Assembly: GCA_013216015.1 (NCBI GenBank)
Contig: JABSOI010000064.1
Span: 1-34,917, forward strand
Reading direction: 5' to 3'
Length of the DNA stretch: 34,917 nt
DNA from: Alteromonadaceae bacterium
GTDB lineage: Bacteria > Pseudomonadota > Gammaproteobacteria > Enterobacterales > Alteromonadaceae
Position numbers and translations under genes: made by a program. Under the pieces are notes generated by a model. The model saw nothing but the letters and a program-made list of their open reading frames with translations, did not search any database and had not been told where the DNA came from. Of this stretch, positions 16,529 through 24,873 are shown piece after piece; positions within the stretch are counted from its first letter, which is position 1; every line of letters begins with the position of its first letter.

Positions 16529-16939
16529 AATGATTTACAGTCCCTATATTTTATTTTTATATTATTATATACTATCTTCTTCGCAAATTTTCCTCATTTA
16601 TGAAAAAATTCGATAGTATCTATATAAAAAACTTACTTATTATTAAGGCTATATTCTAGAGTAACTTAGATCTACAGCTTATACCAGTTGGTTGTGTATT
16701 GATAATTCAATTATTTTATAACAAGTTAAAGAATCGCCGTTTTATTTATAAAAAATATTCAGCAAAATATTTACATGGGTGTAATATTAATTATATATCT
16801 TCAACAATTTGAAATAAAATTCAACATTTCCAATTAGTTTGGATGTATTAAGGATCAAGTTTATAGTTTTAGTGCTATGTAATGCTATGAACAACAAAAT
16901 TGACTTTAATTATAAATAATAAAAAGAGATCAATATAAA
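16529..16939. promoter_or_regulatory. Divergent promoter region between tagH and the kinase gene
   Basis: This 411-bp AT-rich spacer must drive both T6SS arms, at least tagH leftward and the kinase rightward. An inverted repeat ATACTATC (16569-16576)/GATAGTAT (16612-16619) lies just upstream of tagH and could be an operator or a stem in its leader. For the kinase, TTTACA (16770-16775) with ATATAT 17 bp downstream is a weak sigma-70-like pair. I found no convincing sigma-54 site here on either strand. No small gene is apparent. Confidence 0.4.
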
Positions 16940-19546
16940 ATGGACGCTGATTCAATTCAAATACATGGTTACCAAATAAAAAATGTACTGGGTCACGGTG
17001 GAATGGCCACCGTTTATTTAGCAATTCAAGAAAGTTTTGACAGAAAGGTTGCTGTTAAAGTAATGGCAGCACAACTCTCTTTAGATCCTAGTTTTGGAGA
17101 ACGCTTCCTGCGGGAAGCCAAAATTGTCAGTCACTTAATACACCCGAACATTGTCACCGTGTACGATGTTGGCGTTGTTGATAATCATCATTATTTATCT
17201 ATGGAATATATTGAAGGTGATGAATTAAAACAAAGACTAAAAACCATTTCCATTTACCACATCATGAAGGTCGTTAAAGAAATTGCATTGGCATTAGATT
17301 ATGCCGGTAGAAAAGGTTATGTCCACAGAGATATAAAACCTGAAAATATTATGATCAGTAATGAAGACGGTCGTGCGGTACTAATGGATTTTGGTATAGC
17401 AAAAGCCTTTGACACTATTAGCGAAATGACTCAAACAGGTACGGCTATTGGCACACCTTATTATATGAGTCCTGAGCAGGCTAAAGGAAAAGAGGTAGAT
17501 TGGCGTTCAGATTTATATAGCCTAGGTGTTGTTTTATTCCAGTTATTAACTGGAGAAGTTCCGTTTCAGGGTGATTCAGCCGTTTCAGTAGGCATTAAAC
17601 ATTTAACCGATCCTATTCCCAAAATCCCCGAATACTTACAGCCAACCTTTCAGGTTATCATTGAAAAAATGATGGCAAAAGCACCTGAGGACAGGTATCA
17701 AAATGGTGGTGATATTGTAGCTGTGCTTAATACAATATCTGATGAACAATTAGCAGAAATAAGCGAGCCATTTTCTGAAAATGAGAATAGAGAAAACGGA
17801 CAAAATATAGATCATAAAGTCGCTACCCCTTTTCCTGGTGGAACAAGTGCTATCCAACGTAATATTCAAACATTGGACAGCGATACGGGTACAACAAAAA
17901 TAATTGATTTATCACAAGCATCTAAGACCTCAAAAAATGCCTCAAAAAACACCTCATCACCCTCAAAACCAATTATCGCCACAGGTATTGCAGGTTCGCT
18001 TTTACTCGCAGGTGTTGCCGGATATTTATTCTTCCCATCAGGTAAAACACCTGTTGGAACAATACCTTCTAAAACAATACCTTCAGATAATACAAACATA
18101 CCTCAAGCTTCGTCCTCTTCTTCTTCAACATTAAGGTCAGGTGAAATTAACTCGACTTTAACCTCACAACAAACGCAACAAAATTCCGACAATACAAAGG
18201 GTAAAACAACAGAAGAACTTGCCAGAGAAGAAGAAAACCGAAAGAGTCTGAAAAAACTCAGTAGCTTGTTAAAAGAAGCCAAGTTACTAGAACAGCAATT
18301 AGCCACTAACGTCGATGTTATTGACGAGTTACATCAAAAATATCAATTAATATCACTGTTGCAAAATGATCATCCTGATGTAATCGATGGCATAAATAAT
18401 ATTAGAACCATCTACTTAAATATTATTCAAGATGATATTAAAAACAAACAATATGAAAGGGCTGACAAAGCACTCAATAAGTATTTACGTAAATTTCCGG
18501 ATAATGTACAAGCTGAACATATTCTGGCGATACGCGCACGTTTGGACAAAGAGAGTCAATTAGCTGAATTATTATCTATTGCAAAACAATACCTGGCCAG
18601 TAACAACTTAACAGGAAAAGGTGAAAATAATGCATATTATCAATATAATAAAATTTTAGCCATTGAAGGTGAACACGAAAAAGCGGCTCAAGGAATTATT
18701 GATATTGGTGAAAAATATCATCAGCTTGCCAGTTCGCTCGTTGAGGAAGAAAAATACCAACAGGCATTAATTTACATTGACCGGGGGTTAAAGATTGTCC
18801 CCAGAAACAGTGGTAAACTTATTGCTCTGCAAGACAAAATTAATCTGCTAGTTAAACAAATTAAAGAACAAAAACAAGCAAAAGAGAAAAAACAAAAAAA
18901 GGTGGAAGAATTATTGTTTGGCGCTGATTTACAACTTCAAACCAATAATATACTGCTCCCTTCAGACAATAATGCACTGTCAATGTATCAGCAGGTATTA
19001 ACTCTGGAACCTGATAATAATACTGCATTAACAGCGGTTAAAGATATAGAGCAATCAATAGTCAAAGATATTCCGGCACATATTTCCAGCCATGACTTTG
19101 TTAAAGCGCAACAAGCCATAGATAGTGTTTTGAAACATTTCCCAAAAAGCCAATTCATTGATCAACTACAATTAAAACTAAACACCACAATCACTGAATC
19201 TGAAGAAGCTGCAAAACCTAAAATATTAGTCATAAATATAAAAGGTGACTCTTTTTCTGAAATAACAACAGAAGCTGTTGATAAATTCAGTGCTGACCGA
19301 ACCATTTATATCGGTTTAAAATACACTAACTTCGGTGAGGGTACATCTGTTCTGCAAGCCTTGCTATTTGCAGGTTCAAGAACGGTTAAAATAAGTACTG
19401 TTCCCGTAATACTCAGTAAAAATGAAGGTGATAAATTCTTTAGAATATCCCGCCCGGTAAATGGCTTTGCTGATGGCACTTACTTCCTTGATTTAATTTT
19501 AAAAAATCAAAAAATCACTACAATTCAATTTTCTATCGAAAACTAG
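16940..19546 (+). CDS. ppkA: T6SS-linked Ser/Thr protein kinase (PpkA-like) with periplasmic TPR-like and beta-rich regions
   Basis: 868 residues. The N-terminal Hanks-type kinase (~8-275) is complete: glycine loop GHGGMATVYLA, VAVK (Lys40), HRDIKPEN (Asp131), DFG (Asp150) and the activation/P+1 segment GTPYYMSPEQAKG. A membrane helix lies near 345-366 (IIATGIAGSLLLAGVAGYLF). The outside part has a Ser/Thr-rich linker, a helical region with TPR-like repeats (~430-765; for example YERADKALNKYLRKFPDN and YQQALIYIDRGLKIVPRN) and a beta-rich C-terminus (~770-868). Pseudomonas PpkA instead ends in a von Willebrand A-like domain, so this sensor half differs. Position beside tagH, tagF and pppA supports phosphorylation of TagH. 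The helical region is inferred by eye. Confidence 0.87.
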   Translation: MDADSIQIHGYQIKNVLGHGGMATVYLAIQESFDRKVAVKVMAAQLSLDPSFGERFLREAKIVSHLIHPNIVTVYDVGVVDNHHYLSMEYIEGDELKQRLKTISIYHIMKVVKEIALALDYAGRKGYVHRDIKPENIMISNEDGRAVLMDFGIAKAFDTISEMTQTGTAIGTPYYMSPEQAKGKEVDWRSDLYSLGVVLFQLLTGEVPFQGDSAVSVGIKHLTDPIPKIPEYLQPTFQVIIEKMMAKAPEDRYQNGGDIVAVLNTISDEQLAEISEPFSENENRENGQNIDHKVATPFPGGTSAIQRNIQTLDSDTGTTKIIDLSQASKTSKNASKNTSSPSKPIIATGIAGSLLLAGVAGYLFFPSGKTPVGTIPSKTIPSDNTNIPQASSSSSSTLRSGEINSTLTSQQTQQNSDNTKGKTTEELAREEENRKSLKKLSSLLKEAKLLEQQLATNVDVIDELHQKYQLISLLQNDHPDVIDGINNIRTIYLNIIQDDIKNKQYERADKALNKYLRKFPDNVQAEHILAIRARLDKESQLAELLSIAKQYLASNNLTGKGENNAYYQYNKILAIEGEHEKAAQGIIDIGEKYHQLASSLVEEEKYQQALIYIDRGLKIVPRNSGKLIALQDKINLLVKQIKEQKQAKEKKQKKVEELLFGADLQLQTNNILLPSDNNALSMYQQVLTLEPDNNTALTAVKDIEQSIVKDIPAHISSHDFVKAQQAIDSVLKHFPKSQFIDQLQLKLNTTITESEEAAKPKILVINIKGDSFSEITTEAVDKFSADRTIYIGLKYTNFGEGTSVLQALLFAGSRTVKISTVPVILSKNEGDKFFRISRPVNGFADGTYFLDLILKNQKITTIQFSIEN

Positions 19547-19628
19547 TCTAATATAAATTAAAGGAACTTGAAAATAACACTATGGGTATTTTTAAATCAT
19601 ATATGAACAATAATAAAATGGAGTCAAT

Positions 19629-20393
19629 ATGCGTTCACTAATAATAACACTAGTTTGTACATCAATACTTTTAGGTTGTGGTTCAACCAACAATAAAGGA
19701 GACCTAAAAGCAGTTAATACCAACCTTAGAAATCAAATTGCATTAGAAGAGCAAAAAAATACGCAATTACGTGCTGATAACATCTTATTAAATAGAAAAA
19801 TTGAAACTCTAGATCAAGTGATTACCGTTTTAGATACTGAAAAAGGTTCTCGGGTTGAGGAATCATCCGTTTTACGAAGCCAGGTTAGAAAGTTCGTACA
19901 AAATCAGGTTGACGTTTTAAAAGCATTTCTCGTTGAGGGTAGGCTGCTCGATTATATTGGCGGCGAACTTGTTGAACGCAGTAATGTAGAAAACAAACCG
20001 TCTACAATCGTTGATTTAGGCAATAAAATAACCAGTGCCGGTGTATTAACAGGCGTTGGTGCTTATGTTATGCAGCCAACATCAATGAAGGTGAAAATTC
20101 TACGTCTTATTGATAAGAAGCTTGTTGTGATTTGGGAAAGTAATATTATAAATATGACAACTGTTGGTATTAGCCGACATCAATTTGCCAATTCTATTGG
20201 TGTTGAAAGAGGCGATGTGATTGCCTACGAATTTAACAAAAATGTTGGCATAGGCTATAACATTGGTACAAGTAACAGCCGTTACACCAATGACCCATTA
20301 ACCTTTGGTATGAGTATCAGCGTAAATTCATTGCTGGGTAAGAAAGACAAACGTTCATACTCAATGGGTGTTTATGGCTTACTTAACCAATAA
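19629..20393 (+). CDS. Lipoprotein of unknown function with coiled coil and beta-rich C-terminus
   Basis: I do not recognise this 254-residue protein. A lipoprotein signal (MRSLIITLVCTSILLGC, lipobox LLGC, Gly at +2) indicates outer-membrane anchoring. Residues ~28-100 are a predicted coiled coil with heptad-like spacing (LRNQIALEEQKNTQLRADN, then NRKIETLDQVITVLDTEKG). From ~130 on it looks like a beta sandwich (MKVKILRLIDKKLVVIWES; RGDVIAYEFNKNVGIGY). A GGAG lies five bases before the ATG at 19629. It lies 82 bp after the kinase gene, same strand, so probably co-transcribed. A role as periplasmic partner or signal input for the kinase, comparable to TagQ in Pseudomonas, is a guess from position; no sequence similarity to TagQ is claimed. 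Confidence 0.75.
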   Translation: MRSLIITLVCTSILLGCGSTNNKGDLKAVNTNLRNQIALEEQKNTQLRADNILLNRKIETLDQVITVLDTEKGSRVEESSVLRSQVRKFVQNQVDVLKAFLVEGRLLDYIGGELVERSNVENKPSTIVDLGNKITSAGVLTGVGAYVMQPTSMKVKILRLIDKKLVVIWESNIINMTTVGISRHQFANSIGVERGDVIAYEFNKNVGIGYNIGTSNSRYTNDPLTFGMSISVNSLLGKKDKRSYSMGVYGLLNQ

Positions 20394-20406
20394 TAAGTAA
20401 GCAGTT

Positions 20407-20600
20407 GTAAGATGGGTTAGCCAACGGCGTAACCCATCACATTTTCTGACCGCCAAGGCGTTAATCACCTGATAAACTTATTTTTATGATGGGTTACGCC
20501 TGCGATAACCCATCCTACGCGGTAAAATTTCAATTTAAAAATGGTTGGTGTAGTTTTCCTATTAAGCATTATAAAACAGCTTGTTATAGTCTCTGCCACA
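20407..20600. repeat. Palindromic repeat element, copy C (inverted relative to A and B)
   Basis: The core at 20407-20518 starts GTAAGATGGGTTAGCC and ends GATAACCCATCCTACGC. Its arms are in the opposite order to copies A and B (CAACGG arm first, CTGCGATAACCC arm last), and the flank that precedes copy B appears here downstream and inverted (to about 20600). It follows the lipoprotein stop by 14 bp and the hairpin may act as a transcript end, though no T-tract follows. Confidence 0.8.
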
Positions 20601-20720
20601 ATTAACCTGGACTTAGCCAAAAATAAGTAACAAATAAGAAATAACCAGTATTCAAACGCAGTTTTCTCAATTGACAAAAAATAATAGATAAAAAATTTTA
20701 CAATAAATTAACAAGAAAAT

Positions 20721-20748
20721 TGATGGGTTAACCTCCGGCAAACCCGTG
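20721..20748. repeat. Degenerate half-copy of the palindromic repeat
   Basis: TGATGGGTTAACCTCCGGCA and the following AACCCGTG resemble one arm of the palindromic family, with the second arm missing. The rest of the 20394-21021 gap holds copy C, the sigma-54-like site and the 26-bp repeats; I see no gene in it. Confidence 0.35.
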
Positions 20749-20864
20749 CTCGCATACAAAATAAACCATCAAATATCATCAGCTTAATCAATACACCGAC
20801 AACTACCTCTGTACCCGAATAAAATAAATGTACAAATTATTTGAGTCAACTTAGCCGTTACAAT

Positions 20865-20881
20865 CTGGAACCACCTTTGCC
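20865..20881 (+). promoter_or_regulatory. Candidate sigma-54 promoter for the tssA-clpV operon
   Basis: CTGGAACCACCTTTGCC matches the -24/-12 consensus (TTGGCACG-N4-TTGCW) with the invariant GG and GC exactly ten bases apart, and differs at four of the thirteen defined positions (T, C, G, W). The predicted start would be near 20892, about 130 bases before tssA. Several T6SS clusters (for example in Vibrio and Aeromonas) need sigma-54 and a VasH-type activator, so the position makes biological sense. No activator gene is in the window. Confidence 0.55.
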
Positions 20882-20887
20882 ATGTTC

Positions 20888-20965
20888 AAAACTTGTAGTA
20901 TGTTTAATGAATAAAAACTTGTACTATGTTTAATTAATAAAAACTTGTACTATGTTTAATTAATA
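20888..20965 (+). repeat. Three 26-bp direct repeats in the tssA leader
   Basis: Units begin at 20888, 20914 and 20940, of the form AAACTTGTACTATGTTTAAT plus TAATAA; units 2 and 3 are identical and unit 1 differs at two positions. They follow the sigma-54-like site immediately, so they would be transcribed in the 5' leader or overlap the start site. They could be tandem binding sites or simple slippage. Confidence 0.9.
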
Positions 20966-21021
20966 AGAAAAATATCCTATAACAAACAATATATAACGGA
21001 AAATAAAGGAACTATTTGTAT

Positions 21022-22110
21022 ATGGACTACGATCAACTGATCTCTTCTGAAGTTTCAGATGTTGATGTATGTGGTGTTAACCTAGAGGATGACTCTAGCT
21101 TTCAAAACTATTTTTTCGAAGCCGAAGGCACTCCTGAAAGGTTTGATGGACAAAAAACAATACCAGCAGAGCCACCTGAATGGCGTACGATAAAAAAGCA
21201 AGCCGTTTCCTACATGAAACAAACCCGTGATTTAAAACTAATCAGCATAATGGCTCAATCAGTTTTAAATACGGAAGGATTACTTAAATTTGAACAATGT
21301 TTAAGCGGTATCCTCGGTTTAGTCACAAATCAATGGACCGAAGTTTTTCCGTCTCTGGATGAAGATGATGGTGATCCTCTTGAACGTATTTCCGCACTTG
21401 GCCATTTGTCTGACCAAAATTATGTCATTAGTGTTTTAAAAGATACCGTAATTGCTGAATCAAAAGTATTTGGTAAAGTAACCCTACGTCTGATTGACCG
21501 AGCAAATGACAACTCTGCCACTAAAACTGACTCAGATCTGGACCTCTCGCAAATCAGGGCTATTTTCACAGAATGCAATGATGGTGTAACCGATACTTAT
21601 AATTCGATAAATCTATGCTTGAGTAATTTTGAAAGCATCAATCAAGTTTTTGTGGAACAAGCAGGTAATAACTACAATGTAAATTTTGATAATGTTTGCA
21701 AAACACTGACCCATTTAGCAGAAACTCTGGAAAAGTACGGTAATGTACAATCTCAGATAATTGAAGAGTCTGTCGAAACTGAGGCCGGACAAACAGAACA
21801 AGTAGATGGTGAAAACAAAACACCTGTAACTAATCAAACTTCTAGCAATACAGCATCCATCCAGAGTGCTGGAATGAAGTTAACCTCCCGACAAGATGTA
21901 GAAAAATGTTTCGATATAATTTGCGATTATTACAAGCAATACGAACCTTCAAGTCCAATTCCTGTATTAATCAACCGATCTAAAAAACTCGTGCACATGA
22001 ACTTTTTCGATATTGTAAAAGAAATATTGCCGGATTCATTAGATCAGATAAATAAGTTAGGCGGCATTACTGCTGAAGAAGAAACGAGTTCAAGTGATAG
22101 TTCATGGTAA
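21022..22110 (+). CDS. tssA: T6SS protein TssA (ImpA N-terminal family)
   Basis: 362 residues from the ATG at 21022. An in-frame TTG at 21016 is six bases upstream and is closer to the AAGGA at 21006-21010, so it cannot be excluded. The N-terminal ImpA_N domain (~55-180) is clear: PEWRTIKKQAVSYMKQTRDL, then the VLNTEGLLKFEQCLSGILGL helix and WTEVFPSLDEDDGDPLERI. The C-terminus carries the short TssA tail (SRQDVEKCFDIICDYYKQYE, SSPIPVLINRSKKLVHMNF) and the EILPDSLDQINKLGG end. TssA primes and caps tail sheath polymerisation on the baseplate. It is the first gene of the plus-strand structural operon, behind the sigma-54-like site. Confidence 0.95.
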   Translation: MDYDQLISSEVSDVDVCGVNLEDDSSFQNYFFEAEGTPERFDGQKTIPAEPPEWRTIKKQAVSYMKQTRDLKLISIMAQSVLNTEGLLKFEQCLSGILGLVTNQWTEVFPSLDEDDGDPLERISALGHLSDQNYVISVLKDTVIAESKVFGKVTLRLIDRANDNSATKTDSDLDLSQIRAIFTECNDGVTDTYNSINLCLSNFESINQVFVEQAGNNYNVNFDNVCKTLTHLAETLEKYGNVQSQIIEESVETEAGQTEQVDGENKTPVTNQTSSNTASIQSAGMKLTSRQDVEKCFDIICDYYKQYEPSSPIPVLINRSKKLVHMNFFDIVKEILPDSLDQINKLGGITAEEETSSSDSSW

Positions 22111-22209
22111 AAAATGATAAATAAAAAAGTTGTAAATATGATCATAAAAAAAGCTAATTATAGTCAAAAACATAACTGGCTTTACTCATAAAATAAAAAG
22201 GAGAAAAAT

Positions 22210-22719
22210 GTGGCTAGTGGTCAAAAATTTATCGGGCGCAATAGAGCGCCCCGCGTACAAATAGATTACGACGTAGAATTGTATGGTGCAGAGAAAAAGG
22301 TACAAATCCCTTTTGTTATGGGAGTCATGGCTGATTTAAGTGGTCAACCGGCAGAGCCTTTAGCACCTATTTCTGAACGTAAAATTTTGGAAATTGATGT
22401 TGATAATTTCGATGATCGATTAAAAGCATCTAAGCCAAGAGTACAGTTTACTGTTCCTAATACATTGACAGGTGAAGGCAACCTAGCCATTGAAATGAAC
22501 TTCGAAAGTATGGATGACTTTAGTCCGGCAGCTATTGCAAAAAATACTGATGGACTAAAACAGTTGCTGGAAGCTAGAACGCAACTGGCAAATTTAGTGA
22601 CCTATATGGATGGTAAAGAAGGTGCTGAACAGCTTATTTCTAAAGCGTTAGCTGATCCTTCTTTATTGGCTACATTAAGTGCGGCACCAAAACCGCAAGA
22701 TGAAGATGGCGGGGAGTAG
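22210..22719 (+). CDS. tssB: T6SS contractile sheath small subunit TssB (VipA)
   Basis: 169 residues with a GTG start at 22210. AGGAG at 22199-22203 is six bases upstream; the overlapping ATG at 22208 is in another frame. The start ASGQKFIGRNRAPRVQIDYD and PFVMGVMADLSGQP are the family signature, and DNFDDRLKASKPRVQF with NTLTGEGNLAIEMNFESMDD follow. TssB and TssC together form the sheath that contracts around the Hcp tube. The next gene, tssC, begins five bases after the stop, the almost universal TssB-TssC pairing. Confidence 0.97.
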   Translation: MASGQKFIGRNRAPRVQIDYDVELYGAEKKVQIPFVMGVMADLSGQPAEPLAPISERKILEIDVDNFDDRLKASKPRVQFTVPNTLTGEGNLAIEMNFESMDDFSPAAIAKNTDGLKQLLEARTQLANLVTYMDGKEGAEQLISKALADPSLLATLSAAPKPQDEDGGE

Positions 22720-22724
22720 AAGTT

Positions 22725-24227
22725 ATGGCTGAACAACAAGAAAACGAAAGTGAATTAGAACAAACGGCCTGGGAAGATCTAGATACGAATAGTTTTGCCT
22801 CTTTACTGCAAAAGGAATTCAAACCAAAGTCTGACCGTGCAAAAGGTGAAGTCGAAAAAGCAGTGAATACGCTGGCTGGTTATGCGTTGGAAGATGCTAA
22901 CATTATTTCAGAAGACACGGTCAATTCTATTGAATCGATTATTGCTGAAATTGATAAGAAGCTTTCAACTCAAGTTAACTTGATCCTTCATCATGAAAAC
23001 TATCAAGAACTTGAAGGTACATGGCGCGGTTTACATTATTTAGTTAATAATACTGAAACGGATGAGTACTTAAAAATTCGTGCGTTTAATATTTCTAAAA
23101 AAGAACTGGGCAAAAACCTGAAGAAATTTGCCGGAACTGCCTGGGATCAAAGCCCTATCTTCAAAAAATTCTATGAAGAAGAGTACGGTCAATTTGGTGG
23201 TGAACCCTTTGGTGCTATTGTTGGTGACTACTATTTTGATAATAGTCCAGGGGATGTCAATTTACTTGCGAACATGTCAAAAGTATGCGCGGCATCACAT
23301 GCTCCGTTTATTACAGCTGCGTCACCAGGTTTACTTCAACTGGACAGCTGGAATGAATTAAGCAACCCAAGAGATTTAACTAAAGTATTTTCTACACCTG
23401 ATTTTGCTTCTTTCAGATCACTTCGTGAAACAGAAGACGCAAAATATGTCGCGTTAACAATGCCAAGAGTCCTTTCTCGCTTACCTTACGGTGATAAAAC
23501 AGAACCTGTTGAAGCTTTTGATTTCGAGGAAGATGTCTCCGGGGCAGACTCATCTAAATACGCATGGACAAATGCTGCATATTCTATGGCGGTAAATATT
23601 AACCGTTCATTTAAAGAATATGGCTGGTGTTCAAGAATTCGCGGCATTGAATCTGGCGGTGATGTACAAGGTTTACCTGTACATACTTTCCCGAGTGATG
23701 ATGGCGGCGTTGACATGAAATGTCCGACAGAAGTTGCCATTAGTGATCGCCGTGAAGCTGAGCTTTCTGCGTGCGGATTAATGCCGTTGATTCATCGCAA
23801 AAATAGTGACATGGCAGCCTTTATTGGTGCTCAAACATTGCAAAAACCAGCAGAGTATGAAGATCCTGATGCCACATCAAATGCGGCACTGGCGGCAAGA
23901 TTACCGTATTTATTTGCTACTTGTCGTTTTGCGCATTATTTGAAATGTATTGTTCGGGATAAAGTGGGTTCATTTAAAGAACGTGATGATATGCAGCGCT
24001 GGTTACAAAATTGGATAAACCAATATGTTGATGGTGACCCAGCGAATTCATCAGAAGAAACTAAAGCACGCAAACCTATGTCTGCGGCAGAAGTGGTGGT
24101 TGAAGAAGTAGAGGGAGCCCCTGGTTATTACAATGCCAAGTTCTTTTTACGTCCTCATTATCAATTGGAAGGTTTAACTGCATCATTAAGACTGGTGTCT
24201 AAACTACCTTCAGAAAAAAGCGGCTAA
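22725..24227 (+). CDS. tssC: T6SS contractile sheath large subunit TssC (VipB)
   Basis: 500 residues, the standard length. Recognisable elements are NLILHHENYQELEGTWRGLH, FGAIVGDYYFDNSP, RVLSRLPYG, CSRIRGIESGGDVQGLPVH, RREAELSACGLMPLIHRKNS and the C-terminal NAKFFLRPHYQLEGLTASLR and LVSKLP. The C-terminal beta-strand region joins the TssB-TssC mesh. The sheath contracts to propel the Hcp-VgrG spike, and ClpV takes it apart afterwards. Nothing unusual is visible. Confidence 0.97.
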   Translation: MAEQQENESELEQTAWEDLDTNSFASLLQKEFKPKSDRAKGEVEKAVNTLAGYALEDANIISEDTVNSIESIIAEIDKKLSTQVNLILHHENYQELEGTWRGLHYLVNNTETDEYLKIRAFNISKKELGKNLKKFAGTAWDQSPIFKKFYEEEYGQFGGEPFGAIVGDYYFDNSPGDVNLLANMSKVCAASHAPFITAASPGLLQLDSWNELSNPRDLTKVFSTPDFASFRSLRETEDAKYVALTMPRVLSRLPYGDKTEPVEAFDFEEDVSGADSSKYAWTNAAYSMAVNINRSFKEYGWCSRIRGIESGGDVQGLPVHTFPSDDGGVDMKCPTEVAISDRREAELSACGLMPLIHRKNSDMAAFIGAQTLQKPAEYEDPDATSNAALAARLPYLFATCRFAHYLKCIVRDKVGSFKERDDMQRWLQNWINQYVDGDPANSSEETKARKPMSAAEVVVEEVEGAPGYYNAKFFLRPHYQLEGLTASLRLVSKLPSEKSG

Positions 24228-24262
24228 ACAACTGTAATTACACACATTAAAGGAGAGTGAGC

Positions 24263-24745
24263 ATGGCTGTAGACATGTTTTTAAAATTAGATGGGATTGA
24301 TGGCGAATCAGTAGATAAGAGCCATGGTAAAGAAATTGATATTCTTGCCTGGTCTTGGGGTATGAGCCAAAGTGGTACTTTCCATGCAGGTGCTGGTGGG
24401 GGTGCTGGTAAAGCAAACTTCCAAGATATCAGTGTTACTAAATGGGTAGATAAAGCTTCAGCTACACTAATGGCAAAAATTGCAACGGGTGAACATATAC
24501 CTAAAGCAAGGTTAACCGTTCGTAAGGCCGGTAAAACACCATTAGAGTATGTGATTATTGATATGGAAAAAGTCATGATCACTTCATACTCAACCGGTGG
24601 CTCAGGTGGTGAAGACAGATTAACTGAAAATATCACTTTAAACTTTGCGAAAGTAAAAGTTAAGTATGTTCCACAGAAAGAAGATGGTTCAGGTGATGCT
24701 GAAATTGAATTTGGTTTCGATATCGCAGCCAATATAACAGCATAG
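24263..24745 (+). CDS. hcp: T6SS inner tube protein Hcp (TssD)
   Basis: 160 residues. I start at the ATG at 24263 (MAVDMFLKLDGIDGES), seven bases after AGGAG at 24251-24255, rather than the GTG at 24257. Motifs are DILAWSWGMSQSGTFH, KWVDKASATLMAKIATGEHI, KTPLEYVIIDMEKVMI and TENITLNFAKVKVKYVPQK. This is the Hcp1-like class, which forms hexameric rings stacked into the secreted tube. An intrinsic terminator follows at once (24753-24808), consistent with its being the most abundant product of the operon. Confidence 0.97.
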   Translation: MAVDMFLKLDGIDGESVDKSHGKEIDILAWSWGMSQSGTFHAGAGGGAGKANFQDISVTKWVDKASATLMAKIATGEHIPKARLTVRKAGKTPLEYVIIDMEKVMITSYSTGGSGGEDRLTENITLNFAKVKVKYVPQKEDGSGDAEIEFGFDIAANITA

Positions 24746-24752
24746 TCTTAAT

Positions 24753-24808
24753 AAAGAACCAACCTAATTTATCCGTTAACTACTTGGGTAAAGGTTGGTT
24801 CTTTTTTT
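24753..24808 (+). terminator. Intrinsic terminator between hcp and tagJ
   Basis: AAAGAACCAACCT (24753-24765) pairs perfectly with AGGTTGGTTCTTT (24792-24804), a 13-bp stem, followed by a T-tract to 24808. It lies seven bases past the hcp stop, inside the tss operon, so it probably limits downstream expression by partial termination. Confidence 0.88.
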
Positions 24809-24873
24809 ATGATATGAAACTATTTTAAGATAAGTTCAAGTTAAATTTAAATTGAGTCAAAGTTGGAAAACAA

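Noticed and set aside
16529-16939. Possible sigma-54 site in the divergent tagH/kinase region
   Set aside because: No GG-N10-GC with acceptable flanks was found by eye on either strand.
20888-20965. Three direct repeats considered as a small CRISPR array
   Set aside because: The units are contiguous without spacers, AT-rich and not palindromic, and no cas gene is present.
24247-24732. 161-codon open frame on the minus strand over hcp
   Set aside because: It is the complement of a strongly conserved Hcp gene; composition and start context are those of a shadow frame.
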